A stretch of DNA of 10,755 nt from Candidatus Segatella albertsiae (GCA_002451555.1 DKCU01000060.1:1-10755), one strand, 5' to 3'. Shown: positions 1 to 8,673, counted from the first letter of the stretch. Notes: generated from the sequence alone by a model not told the origin. Program-made: numbers and translations.

Positions 1-45
1 TGCCACCTTATTTATATTCTAAAGCTTCCCAAAGGAGATCCTATG

Positions 46-1212
46 TTATTTTCCAAAGAGTTCCTTTAGCTTTGCCGCCAATTTCTCGCCACGAGCCTCA
101 TCATTTTCTGCAACTACCTTACCCTCTGCATCCAAAAGATACATCGTTGGCACGGCACGAACCTTGTATTCGTTAGCAACCTCAGGAGAGAGGAAGTTCG
201 GCCAAAGGAGGTTTTCTTCCTTTACAGCTTTTTTCCAAGCAGCAGCATTCTTATCGATGGAAATGCTTACCACCTCCAAGCCCTTTTCCTTGTAAAGAGC
301 ATACTGGTTCTTGACATTAGGTATCTCCCTTCTACATGGAGCACACCAAGAAGCCCAGAAGTCAAGCACCAAATACTTTTTACCTTGCAAGAGTGATTTC
401 AATGTATGAGTCTTGCCCTGCTCGTCCTTCACGGTGAAGTTTGGCACAGCCTGACCAATATTTCCAACAGGATAAAGCTCATTCTTTACCTTCTTTCCAT
501 AATATGAGTTCTTGGCGGCATCAGAAAACTGCTCATAAATACCTCGTTGGTCTGGAGTAAGATAGCTCATCAACTCAATCATCATCAATGGTCCCCAAAA
601 AGAGTCCTTATTGGCAATGAATAACCTAGTGTATTTCTCGTCAATGGTCTTGAAGAAATCATGGTCTGCCTTTTCTTTAGCCTTATATTCTTCAGACTTC
701 TTCAACTGAGCGATGAGGGTAGTGTCCTTTGCACCATAAGCCTTACTCAACTTTGCTGAAATTTCGGCAAATCGCTTGTCGTTGGCCTGATAAATGACAT
801 CCATACTATCTCGAATGCTCTTCAAAGAATATAGTTTGTCTGTTAAAGGCGATCCAATTACCTTCACATCTTTATATATATAATTAGGTGTCGTATCATC
901 TGCCCTATTGTTCGTGGCATGAGCAGAAACTTCCACCGTCTCATTGTCCAACATCAACTGGATGGTTCCGTAAGAATCTTTCACCATCATCAACACACAC
1001 ATTGGTTCTGAGACAGAACCGAAAAAACTCACCTTTCCTGCCTTAATCTCTGCTTCAGCGATAGGTTTCTCTGGCTCATGGCTCAATGGAAGCAGCACCA
1101 TCTTGGTACCATCTGGTATGCCTGCGATAGAGGCATTCACCTTGTAGTTTCCTGCCATTGCGGTGATGGCTGCAAAAGAGGCAGCCATCACCATCATCAT
1201 TTTTCTTCTCAT
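46..1212 (-). CDS. Periplasmic thioredoxin-like protein, TlpA family with N-terminal DUF4369
   Basis: Predicted thiol-disulfide oxidoreductase acting in the periplasm. From the start at 1212 it has 388 residues. A signal peptide lies at about 1-21 (MRRK, then a Met/Ala-rich core ending AMAG). It has no lipobox, so the mature protein should be soluble. A beta-rich DUF4369-type domain covers about 23-101 and a charged helical linker about 106-246. The thioredoxin fold covers about 248-388, with the active site WCAPC (Cys290 and Cys293) inside FWASWCAPCRRE and the cis-proline loop VRAVPT (Pro355). I chose 1212 because AAAAGAA sits nine bases upstream and a compact signal peptide results. ATG codons at 1221 and 1254 are alternatives. 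It is the last visible gene of the SusC operon. The 45 bases downstream show no terminator, so another gene may follow. The family call is secure; the substrate is unknown. Confidence 0.9.
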   Translation of the reverse strand: MRRKMMMVMAASFAAITAMAGNYKVNASIAGIPDGTKMVLLPLSHEPEKPIAEAEIKAGKVSFFGSVSEPMCVLMMVKDSYGTIQLMLDNETVEVSAHATNNRADDTTPNYIYKDVKVIGSPLTDKLYSLKSIRDSMDVIYQANDKRFAEISAKLSKAYGAKDTTLIAQLKKSEEYKAKEKADHDFFKTIDEKYTRLFIANKDSFWGPLMMIELMSYLTPDQRGIYEQFSDAAKNSYYGKKVKNELYPVGNIGQAVPNFTVKDEQGKTHTLKSLLQGKKYLVLDFWASWCAPCRREIPNVKNQYALYKEKGLEVVSISIDKNAAAWKKAVKEENLLWPNFLSPEVANEYKVRAVPTMYLLDAEGKVVAENDEARGEKLAAKLKELFGK

Positions 1213-1266
1213 ATCCATCATTTCTTTTAAGATCGTTATTCCATATGATTTCATTCCAAAAGGCTT

Positions 1267-2892
1267 TTACTCAGCATCCAAGCAAGTCATTCCGACTATC
1301 TTCCCCCAACCTGTAGTTATCACTGGATTGTCAGGAGCGTCAAACATAGGTCCCCACATACTATTGGCTACGCCATAGTTGTTGTCAACCTCATATTGGA
1401 TAAGTTTTCCTTGTTTGGCATTCTCATTCCATACACCTATCCAGAATATGCAAGAACTGGTAGGCCAACCGCCGCCAGCACTACCATAAGCATAGATGGC
1501 AGTTACCGTCTCCCCAGGCTCGCAAGTATAAATTGTATTGGATGTCTCCGATCCACTGGAGGTAGAGAAAGAATACACAGCATTGTCTGTAGCATAATAG
1601 ATGGCATACCCTGCAGTGCAAGAGGCAAACAACTTAGCTTTCTTGATATTGGTGCAGGCAGACAAGTTCAACTTAGAGCGAGAGCCATCGGCTGAGAGGT
1701 CTCCATTATCAACCTTATTATAGAACATATAGCGGTAAAGCCAAGGAGTACCCTCTTCATCTTCAGCCAACACACAAGTACTGTTCCCACCACCATTGAA
1801 GACTGCCTTCACATTCTGAGGCACTGCATTGGCATCCACAAAGGCATCCGCATCGGTCCTCTTGAAAGAAGAAATAGAAGAAGCCGAGCTGAAATAAGGA
1901 CGGAACTTATGGTTTTTCTCATCATATATTACCTGATAGGCACTGATAGCTCCTTCCACAGGTCGCCAAGATGTCATTGTATTGAACATCAAATAGGGAT
2001 ATGCCTCATAGTCACCAGCTATGGCATCCGAGAACTTGCGGTCATTGGCTTTGTTGGCATAAAGCACATGAAGTTTGCCAGCATTGACGAGGAAGTCACA
2101 ATTATTGGTATAGAATGCACATTGCGGATCAAACTTTTCTGGCGTATTATAGAACATACTAGACCAATCGTTCATCGTCTCCAGACCTACCGAGTTCAGG
2201 CGATAGAGATTCTTGTCGGTTGCCACCAAATACCCATCTTTCTTCGTCTTGCCTGTATGAGTACCATGAATCCAACGAGGTTTTCCCTCCAAATACTTAC
2301 CAGTCTGCTGGTGGTAATAATCGTAATAGCAAGAGTCGCCTCCATAAATGAGCATCAACGAAGAGGTAAACACCTCTATATTGCTCTGTCCGTTCTTCTC
2401 TGTCAAGAGATAAAGACCATTCTGTGTGCCGCTCTGCGCCACCGACACATATCTTTCCTGTGCCTGATAATAACCTTTCATTCTCGTAATGCTATCTTCA
2501 GCCATCAAGAAAAAGCGATAAGTACCAGGTTTCAAATCTACCACCCAATCCAACTTCTTGGTGTAGGCGATGGTATCGGCAGGAGGATACTCCATGACAT
2601 TACCATTTTGAATAGGCTGATAAGAACCTTGGTTGAGCGTGAGCACAAACCAGCGAAAACGCAAGTGCTCAGGATATTTATAATGTACATTTGGCTCAAA
2701 AACCACTCTCTGTCCAGGGGTCAGGCTACCACTTAATGCCATACGATTCTCTATGCCAATGGTATCAATGGTTATCTCGCCTGCATCTTCCTTGGAAAGA
2801 TAGTCGTAATTGCCATCGTCACTGTAGCAAGATGACAGGATTGCAACCGTCGTCATCAGCACTACCATCCATATAGATGTTATCTTTTTCAT
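1267..2892 (-). CDS. PKD-like family lipoprotein (SusCD-associated surface lipoprotein)
   Basis: Predicted outer-membrane lipoprotein of the PKD-like family found with SusC/SusD/DUF4843 operons, probably an accessory substrate-binding subunit on the cell surface. From the start at 2892 it has 541 residues. The lipoprotein signal peptide has a KK n-region, hydrophobic core and lipobox LSSC with Cys22, followed by acidic residues and GNYDY, common just after the anchor in this family. Residues about 36-145 look like an Ig/PKD-like beta domain (RFRWFVL). The remainder contains repeated short beta motifs (GLYLLTE, GYLVATDKNLYRL, LHVLYA, GYAIYYATDNAVYSF) that suggest a beta-propeller-like domain; this is inference. 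An in-frame ATG at 2922 would add ten residues (MNESYYRNRS) before the signal peptide. The 2892 start is preferred because it gives a normal n-region. The gap to the upstream DUF4843 gene is about 83 bases. No enzymatic motif was seen. Confidence 0.82.
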   Translation of the reverse strand: MKKITSIWMVVLMTTVAILSSCYSDDGNYDYLSKEDAGEITIDTIGIENRMALSGSLTPGQRVVFEPNVHYKYPEHLRFRWFVLTLNQGSYQPIQNGNVMEYPPADTIAYTKKLDWVVDLKPGTYRFFLMAEDSITRMKGYYQAQERYVSVAQSGTQNGLYLLTEKNGQSNIEVFTSSLMLIYGGDSCYYDYYHQQTGKYLEGKPRWIHGTHTGKTKKDGYLVATDKNLYRLNSVGLETMNDWSSMFYNTPEKFDPQCAFYTNNCDFLVNAGKLHVLYANKANDRKFSDAIAGDYEAYPYLMFNTMTSWRPVEGAISAYQVIYDEKNHKFRPYFSSASSISSFKRTDADAFVDANAVPQNVKAVFNGGGNSTCVLAEDEEGTPWLYRYMFYNKVDNGDLSADGSRSKLNLSACTNIKKAKLFASCTAGYAIYYATDNAVYSFSTSSGSETSNTIYTCEPGETVTAIYAYGSAGGGWPTSSCIFWIGVWNENAKQGKLIQYEVDNNYGVANSMWGPMFDAPDNPVITTGWGKIVGMTCLDAE

Positions 2893-2975
2893 ACTTCTGT
2901 TTCTATAATAGGATTCATTCATATCTAAAACTTTCTCTTGTTATTAGAATTTTATCTCAAATAACGTCAGCGGAT

Positions 2976-3686
2976 TTAACTAAATGATACTACCACTCCG
3001 TTCTCATCCACAAGCGGAGAACCTGGATGAGCACTGTTGTAGTCGTTGAGCGCATTTTGGAACTTAATTCTATAGCTCTGGAGCAACGCCCAAGACATGG
3101 TATCGGTATCAAACTCCGTTACACCCCCCGAGTTCTCCAACATAAAACGGTATTTCGTATTACTATAAGAACCGAAGAACTCTTTTAAGTCATCCCAATT
3201 GTTTGGCTTGACAAGCATATCCGTCCAAATCAAGGTAAGATGGTTCCATTCATTCACGCCTGAGGCAAAATCAGATGAACTCCCCGTCTGGATACGGAGT
3301 TTCACCGACTTGTCCTGAATATAGGCAGAACGCTTGATGACCACAGGCAAAACTGCATGATTGGCATTGGCTGGTATCACCACTGTGGGTGGTACCTCAT
3401 ACATCTCTTCCGTAGCTGTAGTCTTAGACTTATCTACTTCGATGGTTGCAGTACGGTCATAGTCAGCCACCTCGCCCATGATAAAGACATCCACGTCCAT
3501 CGTGCATTCATTCACATCACTTGATACCGTCACAAACGAAAAGTTCAAGGAGTCTGTGCCCGAAGTGTAGATATTAGGTCCCACCAATCTCACACGAGCT
3601 TGGTCCTGATAATAAAAATCATCATTGGAGCAGGAAGCCATGCTGAGCAAGAGCAAACCTGCATATATCAAATTACGAATTTTCAT
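2976..3686 (-). CDS. DUF4843 domain lipoprotein
   Basis: Small (236 residues) predicted surface lipoprotein of the DUF4843 family, which regularly sits between susD and a PKD-like lipoprotein gene in Bacteroidota. The signal peptide MKIRNLIYAGLLLLSMASC ends in a lipobox with Cys19, followed by SNDD, an acidic stretch compatible with export to the surface. The middle is beta-rich (about 30-130, an Ig-like pattern with alternating Val/Ile strands). The C-terminal part carries the motif NNWDDLKEFFGSYS followed by KYRFMLE, typical of the family. An AAAGAAGAAAA stretch directly precedes the ATG and supports the start at 3686. The gene begins 50 bases after the SusD-like gene and is probably cotranscribed. 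Its biochemical role is not established; an accessory subunit of the SusCD complex is the likely role by context. Confidence 0.85.
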   Translation of the reverse strand: MKIRNLIYAGLLLLSMASCSNDDFYYQDQARVRLVGPNIYTSGTDSLNFSFVTVSSDVNECTMDVDVFIMGEVADYDRTATIEVDKSKTTATEEMYEVPPTVVIPANANHAVLPVVIKRSAYIQDKSVKLRIQTGSSSDFASGVNEWNHLTLIWTDMLVKPNNWDDLKEFFGSYSNTKYRFMLENSGGVTEFDTDTMSWALLQSYRIKFQNALNDYNSAHPGSPLVDENGVVVSFS

Positions 3687-3724
3687 TTTTCTTCTTTACT
3701 AATAAAGTTAGTATTTCCTAAGGC

Positions 3725-3843
3725 TTCCGAGAAGCATTAATTCTCATATCCTCCAAACTCCTGGTCATTGCTTGGAACAGGCAATACATACACGCTTTTT
3801 CCTGGACGAACGACCGCCCCCTTGATTTCCGAAGCATTAATTC
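3725..3843 (-). repeat. Short imperfect direct repeat at the end of the SusD-like gene
   Basis: On the minus strand GAATTAATGCTTCGGAA (3843-3827) lies inside the coding sequence and encodes part of INASEI. GAATTAATGCTTCTCGGAA (3743-3725) recurs exactly 100 bases later, overlapping the stop codon, with a two-base insertion. The first 13 bases are identical. It may be a remnant of a small local duplication, or chance. The annotated C-terminus looks family-typical, so the gene does not appear broken. Confidence 0.4.
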
Positions 3844-5188
3844 GCTTATAATAGTAAAAGAGCTGCCCACCTTCACCAACAAATTCCTTGCGATACTCCT
3901 TGTAAATCTCGTTTTGGATATCATCTGCTGTCATCATCGTATAGTCTAGAGGGAAAAGGCTAAGGTTACGAGCCTCACGCACCTTGTTGAGCAACTCCAC
4001 CGCACGTTCAGGATTACTTTCTTTCAAGCACTCAGCTGCAATATAGTATGCCTCCGTGAGACGAAGCAAAGGATATATGTCATTATAGGCGCTACCTTCT
4101 ACATGCCAAAACTTGCACATGAAGCGTTGAGTACCATCTTGTTCGTATCCCTTCAGATAACGCCAATCATTACCATACCCCTTGCCCAATTCGTAAATAT
4201 CCTGAGCTTTGGTTTCAGAAGGAGTCAGCGCACTGCTTCCCGCCTTAGATGTAAAATACTTATCTGCCGTATCTTCCCAGTCCTTAATGGTCAGATGAAA
4301 AATATGTTCTGTCGAGAAAGTCATATCTATCTCATTCAACTTGCTGCTCTGCATGACCGTATTATCAACAAAGCGGAACGGCGAAGATAATTTTTCCTCC
4401 TCATTTTCCTCTACGATTTCATTGGCATACCTCAAGGCATTCTCCTTGTCACCCATCCAGAGATAGGCTCTCGCTAAGGTTAAGGTCGCAGCATAGTAGT
4501 TGAAATATGGAATGCGAGACGCACGATGGTCATACTGATTATCAGGGCTGCACTTTAGGGAGTCATGTTCCAAAGCCTCACGTGCCGTTAAGAGGTCGTT
4601 TATCACGAGTTTCATCGTTTCGCCCACAGTTTTTTGCTCCACCACATTGGTGGAATACTCCGTTACGTATGGCACTCCCTTGGAATTGTCGTCCATGGCA
4701 GGAGCACAGGCGAAGAGACGCATCAAGTCGAGATATAGAAATCCACGCAGACCATACGCCTCACCCTTGTACAAATAATAATTATTGTCCGTAAACATTT
4801 TAGGGTCAGCCTTGTCTATGTTGCGTATCATGATGTTTAGATTGGAGATTGCACTGTAGGTGCTTTTCCATATCGTGGCAATGGTAGTCTCCACACCACT
4901 ATTGGCATAGTCATAGTCATTGGCATATCTCCAGGTACCACTGCCGTCTATATCATAGTTTTGCGACAAGACCTCCGTGAAACCGATACCCATGTTCAAT
5001 CCATACATAGAGGTGCTGCTCATGGCAGTATAGACACCAGTAAGTTGGTCCTTGTAACCACCCTCTCTGCTGAAATGATCTTCCTCCTTGATCTGCGACT
5101 TAGGGCTCACGTCGAGCCAATCGTTGCAAGATGACAACACCGTCAATGCCATCAAAGAAAATATTGTTGTTTTGAATATTCTATTCAT
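3737..5188 (-). CDS. SusD/RagB-like nutrient-binding outer-membrane lipoprotein
   Basis: The surface lid lipoprotein that pairs with the SusC-like transporter encoded just upstream, capturing substrate and closing over the barrel. It has 483 residues. The signal peptide has an LSSC lipobox (Cys21), followed by NDWLDVSPKSQI, the usual SusD start. The N-terminal SusD-like domain spans about 22-230 and contains FLYLDLMRLFACAPAMDDNSKGVPYV, characteristic of RagB/SusD proteins (quoted here in part: key residues Leu-Arg-Leu-Phe then Gly-Val-Pro-Tyr). TPR-like helices include ARAYLWMGDKENALRYANEI and LTEAYYIAAECLKES. The C-terminal domain ends with VREARN, EYRKEFVGEGGQLFYY and VLPVPSNDQEFG, again family-typical. 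It lies 58 bases after the SusC gene in an AT-rich gap. Substrate cannot be predicted from the sequence. A short imperfect repeat of its own 3' coding sequence overlaps the stop codon. Confidence 0.95.
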   Translation of the reverse strand: MNRIFKTTIFSLMALTVLSSCNDWLDVSPKSQIKEEDHFSREGGYKDQLTGVYTAMSSTSMYGLNMGIGFTEVLSQNYDIDGSGTWRYANDYDYANSGVETTIATIWKSTYSAISNLNIMIRNIDKADPKMFTDNNYYLYKGEAYGLRGFLYLDLMRLFACAPAMDDNSKGVPYVTEYSTNVVEQKTVGETMKLVINDLLTAREALEHDSLKCSPDNQYDHRASRIPYFNYYAATLTLARAYLWMGDKENALRYANEIVEENEEEKLSSPFRFVDNTVMQSSKLNEIDMTFSTEHIFHLTIKDWEDTADKYFTSKAGSSALTPSETKAQDIYELGKGYGNDWRYLKGYEQDGTQRFMCKFWHVEGSAYNDIYPLLRLTEAYYIAAECLKESNPERAVELLNKVREARNLSLFPLDYTMMTADDIQNEIYKEYRKEFVGEGGQLFYYYKRINASEIKGAVVRPGKSVYVLPVPSNDQEFGGYEN

Positions 5189-5246
5189 AATCTTCTAATA
5201 TATTTCTATTATATATAATTATGTTGCGTAAACTCCCAACTTTTCC

Positions 5247-8200
5247 TTAGAATGTCACCTGTGCGGAAAGCGAGAAAGTACGTGCAAATGGATATGTCGT
5301 ACCACGTTCCGTCTTCACTGATGAAATCACAAAAAGGTCATTAGTATAGGCACTTATTTTCAGACGTTCCAAGAATGAGTTCTTTACGAACTTACAGTTG
5401 CGAAAGTCATAATAAAGTGTCAAGGATGCCAAAGTGAAGAGATTATAATCTTGCACAAAACGAGACGTAGGATAGGTTATGCTCTGGTCTTGGATAGACT
5501 TATAGAGCGACACATCACCTGGCTTTTGCCATCTATCGGTCAGCACTCGACGATCTACGTTGTATTGCAAGGAAGCATTCTCCACCTTGTCAACCAAGGT
5601 GGAATTATAAAGCTGTCCACCCCAACGGTAAGAAGCTGTGACATTGAAGCCCCAACCATTGATTTCGCCATTCACACCGAAGTTACCATTATACTTAGGT
5701 TGTGTGTCTCCACAAACGATTTGGTCGGCGGTGTCATATTCATAAGTCACGGTACCATCCTTCTTGACAAAGATTTCCTTTCCATTCTGTGGATCGATGC
5801 CTAGTGACTTCACTGCCCAGATGGCATTCATCGAACAGCCCTCGTAATACTTGACGGAAGGAGCGGTTGTCTTCTTGTCAAGCATATTCTTATCTTGTGC
5901 ATCATTCCAAGCACGAAGAGAATTAGAGATTTTCTTCAAGGTATTCTTGTTGTGAGCCACGTTGGCAAAGACATTGATATAATCTCGTCCCTTGTTAGCA
6001 GAGAACACACGGTAGTTGAGATAAAGTTCCACACCCTTGTTCTCGGTCTCTCCCAAGTTGGCCACATAAGTGCTAAAACCAGTAGTATAAGGTACGGTTA
6101 CATTGGTTATCATCCCCTTGGTATTGGAGATATAATAATCAAAACGACCAGAGAATCGGCTATTGAACAGGGCGAAGTCAAGACCTATGTTAGTATCATA
6201 TTTTTCTTGCCAGCGCAAGTTCTCATTCGCCAATCCCTTGACATAAGAACCGATGCTGCCATTGTAGGATGCACCATTATAATATAAGAAGGTAGCCATG
6301 GCATCGTAAGAACTGAACCCTTGGCTACCAGTATAACCAAAGGAAGCACGCAACTTCAAACGATCTATAAAGCCCAACTTTTTGACGAACTGCTCGTTAT
6401 GGATGTTCCAACCGCCACCAACAGACCAGAAGGACCCCCAACGGTTATTATCACCCGTCTCGGAGGAACCCGTCAAGCGATAGTTTGCATCAAACAAGTA
6501 ACGCTCGTCGTATGAATAGTTGACGCTCAACAAGCCACCACATGTACGAGAGATGCCCTCCGTGCCAGTAGGGCGGCCACTCTTGGCGTATTGAGCCGCA
6601 AAAGTAATGTCGTCCATAAAGTCATTTGGAAAGCCCTCTGCCGCATAATAAATATTGGTGTATTTATTGTTGGTCATACTCAACTGCGCATTGCTAAAAA
6701 TCAAATGCTTACCCAGCTGTTTAGAATATTGTACCCCCAAATCGCCACTAATGTCTGTATAATTACCATTTCCCTTGGTATATTTACCTTTTCGATCGAT
6801 GTCGGTCATCTGGATAAAATCGGTATGGTTGGCAGGTTTGAACTCATCTGAGGTTGTTCGCTTGCTAACGATACCAAACTTACCTGTCATGCGGAAAGCC
6901 TGACTGATTTGCCATTCCAAGTAGAAATTATTGGTGATGGTCGTATAAGTACTATTATCGATGGTATTCAATGTGGTATTATACAGAGGATTGTAATAAT
7001 CGCCTACCTGACCAGCGTTATTGGTATAAGAATACGACTTGACCAAGTTGCCCTTCTCATCATATAGACGACTATAAGGATTCATGCGATAGTATTGTGA
7101 GAAACTGCCGTATAGAGATTCATTGCTGCTGTTGTAGTCGATGGTCAACTTATCACGGAATATCAAGTTTTTCAGACGATATGAAAGGGTGACACCTCCA
7201 GAGAAGGTATTACGGTCGCTGCCTTTCATGGCACCTTCGATATTATTGTAGGCCAAATTGATGCCATACTGCAAGCTCTGCTGCCCACCCTCCAAGTAAA
7301 GGGAATGCTTGTGGCCCACACCGGTGCGCACCGGTTGCGCCAACCAGTCAGTATCGACTCCCGCCAAGACCTCACGAAGTTTGTTGGCATAAGCTTTGTC
7401 CAACCCTATCTGAGTCAAGGCATTGTCTGAAGAGAACAAACCGGCCATCTTCTCCACTTGTAATTTTTCCGCAGAATTACAGAGGTCATAGCTACTCAAG
7501 TCTGGAACTTCCAAAGACAACCCACCCGTATAAGTGATACGCATCTTGCCTTGGTCCGGCTTCTTAGTCTCGATGACGATGACTCCATTGGCAGCCTTCG
7601 CACCATAGATGGCCTTAGCTGTAGCATCCTTGAGCGAGGTGATGCTCTCCACTTGGTTCATATCCAAGTCCATGATTTTGGTCAGTTCTGTCTCGAAACC
7701 ATCCAAGATAAAGAGAGGTTGGTTGGCACTAGAGGCATACTCCCCCTGTACACTGGCAATGGTGGAACTACCACGCATTTGGAAATCAGGCAAAGCATTC
7801 GGGTTGCTACCAGCACTGAGGTTCTCTATCTGCATGAAGGAAGGATCAATGTTCTTTAAACTCTGGAGCACATTGTTATTGCCCACACGCTGCAGTTCTT
7901 CCCCTTTCACCGTAGTAACAGCACCCGTAAAAGTGTTCGCTTTACGAGTAAATGTACCATTGACCACGACTTCCTCCACCTGCTTGCTATCAGGTCTGAG
8001 AGCCACACGGATATTTTCCTTGGCACGCACATACTTGGACTCCATACCGATGTATGAAACAATAATGTTGGCACCATAAGGCCATTTGGCAAAAGAGAAC
8101 TTACCATCCACATCGGTCACAGTCACCTCTTTGGTACCCATGATTTTCACTGTGGCACCAATGATAGGAAGTCCATCCTCAGCAGACACTACCGTTCCAT

Positions 8201-8537
8201 GAAGTTCTCTCTTCTCCGTGTCATATTTTTGTTTTGGATCACGAAGGGTAACATTGACTATTTTGCCCTCTTGCTCATAAGACAAAGGCTTTCCGCCAAG
8301 CAACATCTGGATGACACCCCCGAACTCTTCGTTCTTTACAGTACCATTTACCTTGTAGCCCTCCACGTCCTCATAAGTAAACATAATCTTATATCCACTC
8401 ACTCTTTCAAGTCTCTTCAGCGCAGAAGAAAGACTCTCATTCTTGAAACTCATCGTTATCCTGCCACCCTGAGCTAAAGCTGATGCAAGCCCAAGCCAAG
8501 CAACCAATAACAACGTAACAAATCTACTTTTTGTCAT
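5247..8537 (-). CDS. SusC/RagA-like TonB-dependent transporter with N-terminal STN signalling domain
   Basis: Outer-membrane active importer, energised by TonB, and also the signal sensor of this locus. It has 1096 residues. A signal peptide covers 1-22 (core LLLVAWLGLASALA). The STN (secretin/TonB N-terminus) domain covers about 28-97 and is the part that contacts FecR-type anti-sigma factors. The carboxypeptidase-regulatory-like beta domain covers about 112-185 (LHGTVVSAEDGLPIIGATV, TDVDGKFSF). EEVVVNG leads into the plug at about 193-325. Within it, residues about 240-260 (SAGSNPNALPDFQMRG) match the SusC/RagA signature, and ATAKAIYGAKAANGVIVIETK is the usual end of the plug (key residues Ala-Ile-Tyr-Gly then Ala-Asn-Gly-Val). 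The 22-strand barrel runs from about 330 to the C-terminal Phe (QVTF). FTRKANTFTGAV after the plug start marks the subgroup found with FecR. It is the first gene of the operon, with an ECF-type promoter upstream at 8589-8616. Confidence 0.96.
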   Translation of the reverse strand: MTKSRFVTLLLVAWLGLASALAQGGRITMSFKNESLSSALKRLERVSGYKIMFTYEDVEGYKVNGTVKNEEFGGVIQMLLGGKPLSYEQEGKIVNVTLRDPKQKYDTEKRELHGTVVSAEDGLPIIGATVKIMGTKEVTVTDVDGKFSFAKWPYGANIIVSYIGMESKYVRAKENIRVALRPDSKQVEEVVVNGTFTRKANTFTGAVTTVKGEELQRVGNNNVLQSLKNIDPSFMQIENLSAGSNPNALPDFQMRGSSTIASVQGEYASSANQPLFILDGFETELTKIMDLDMNQVESITSLKDATAKAIYGAKAANGVIVIETKKPDQGKMRITYTGGLSLEVPDLSSYDLCNSAEKLQVEKMAGLFSSDNALTQIGLDKAYANKLREVLAGVDTDWLAQPVRTGVGHKHSLYLEGGQQSLQYGINLAYNNIEGAMKGSDRNTFSGGVTLSYRLKNLIFRDKLTIDYNSSNESLYGSFSQYYRMNPYSRLYDEKGNLVKSYSYTNNAGQVGDYYNPLYNTTLNTIDNSTYTTITNNFYLEWQISQAFRMTGKFGIVSKRTTSDEFKPANHTDFIQMTDIDRKGKYTKGNGNYTDISGDLGVQYSKQLGKHLIFSNAQLSMTNNKYTNIYYAAEGFPNDFMDDITFAAQYAKSGRPTGTEGISRTCGGLLSVNYSYDERYLFDANYRLTGSSETGDNNRWGSFWSVGGGWNIHNEQFVKKLGFIDRLKLRASFGYTGSQGFSSYDAMATFLYYNGASYNGSIGSYVKGLANENLRWQEKYDTNIGLDFALFNSRFSGRFDYYISNTKGMITNVTVPYTTGFSTYVANLGETENKGVELYLNYRVFSANKGRDYINVFANVAHNKNTLKKISNSLRAWNDAQDKNMLDKKTTAPSVKYYEGCSMNAIWAVKSLGIDPQNGKEIFVKKDGTVTYEYDTADQIVCGDTQPKYNGNFGVNGEINGWGFNVTASYRWGGQLYNSTLVDKVENASLQYNVDRRVLTDRWQKPGDVSLYKSIQDQSITYPTSRFVQDYNLFTLASLTLYYDFRNCKFVKNSFLERLKISAYTNDLFVISSVKTERGTTYPFARTFSLSAQVTF

Positions 8538-8588
8538 AAGTTCTCTCTTTAATTTAAAACCAGTTCATTCTCTCAATCATTTATTGCT

Positions 8589-8616
8589 GAAACGCAATGA
8601 AGCGCAAAAAGGTTAC
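8589..8616 (-). promoter_or_regulatory. Candidate ECF-sigma promoter of the susC operon (GTAACC-N16-CGTTTC)
   Basis: Reading the minus strand, GTAACC (8616-8611) and CGTTTC (8594-8589) are separated by exactly 16 bases. This fits the general ECF promoter plan of an AAC-containing -35 and a CGT-containing -10. Transcription would start near 8581, giving a leader of about 44 bases before the susC ATG, which is preceded by AAAGAGAGAAC. No TTTG/TAnnTTTG housekeeping promoter was found for susC in this intergenic region. The same element recurs upstream of fecR with 19 of 25 identical positions, which strengthens the call. The sigma factor that uses it is inferred from adjacency. Confidence 0.6.
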
Positions 8617-8625
8617 GGTTTATTC

Positions 8626-8645
8626 AAAAAAAAGCGCATTTTTTA
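8626..8645. repeat. A-tract/GCGC/T-tract dyad in the divergent control region
   Basis: Eight A residues, then GCGC, then A and six T residues form a near-perfect inverted repeat with one mismatched position beside the GCGC core. It lies ten bases upstream of the -35 of the susC promoter and about 30 bases upstream of the sigma-gene promoter. It could act as an UP element, a bent-DNA segment or a regulator site. It could also simply reflect the AT-rich intergenic composition. No function is demonstrated. Confidence 0.3.
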
Positions 8646-8673
8646 TCAAAAACATCTTTTTACATGCATAAAA

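Noticed and set aside
1..45. Possible start of another operon gene at the left edge
   Set aside because: Only 45 bases are present, with no start codon plus reading frame long enough to judge and no terminator visible.
1909..2736. Long plus-strand open frame (275 codons) opposite the PKD-like lipoprotein gene
   Set aside because: It is antisense to a well-supported lipoprotein gene, has no recognisable domain and no clear ribosome-binding region, and its composition follows from the opposite strand.
5189..5246. Possible hairpin (GTTG/CAAC) between the susC and susD genes
   Set aside because: Only four base pairs with a ten-base loop and no proper T-tract; too weak to call a terminator or attenuator.
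7609..8079. Plus-strand open frame of 156 codons within the SusC gene
   Set aside because: It overlaps the conserved plug domain of SusC on the other strand and shows no domain of its own.
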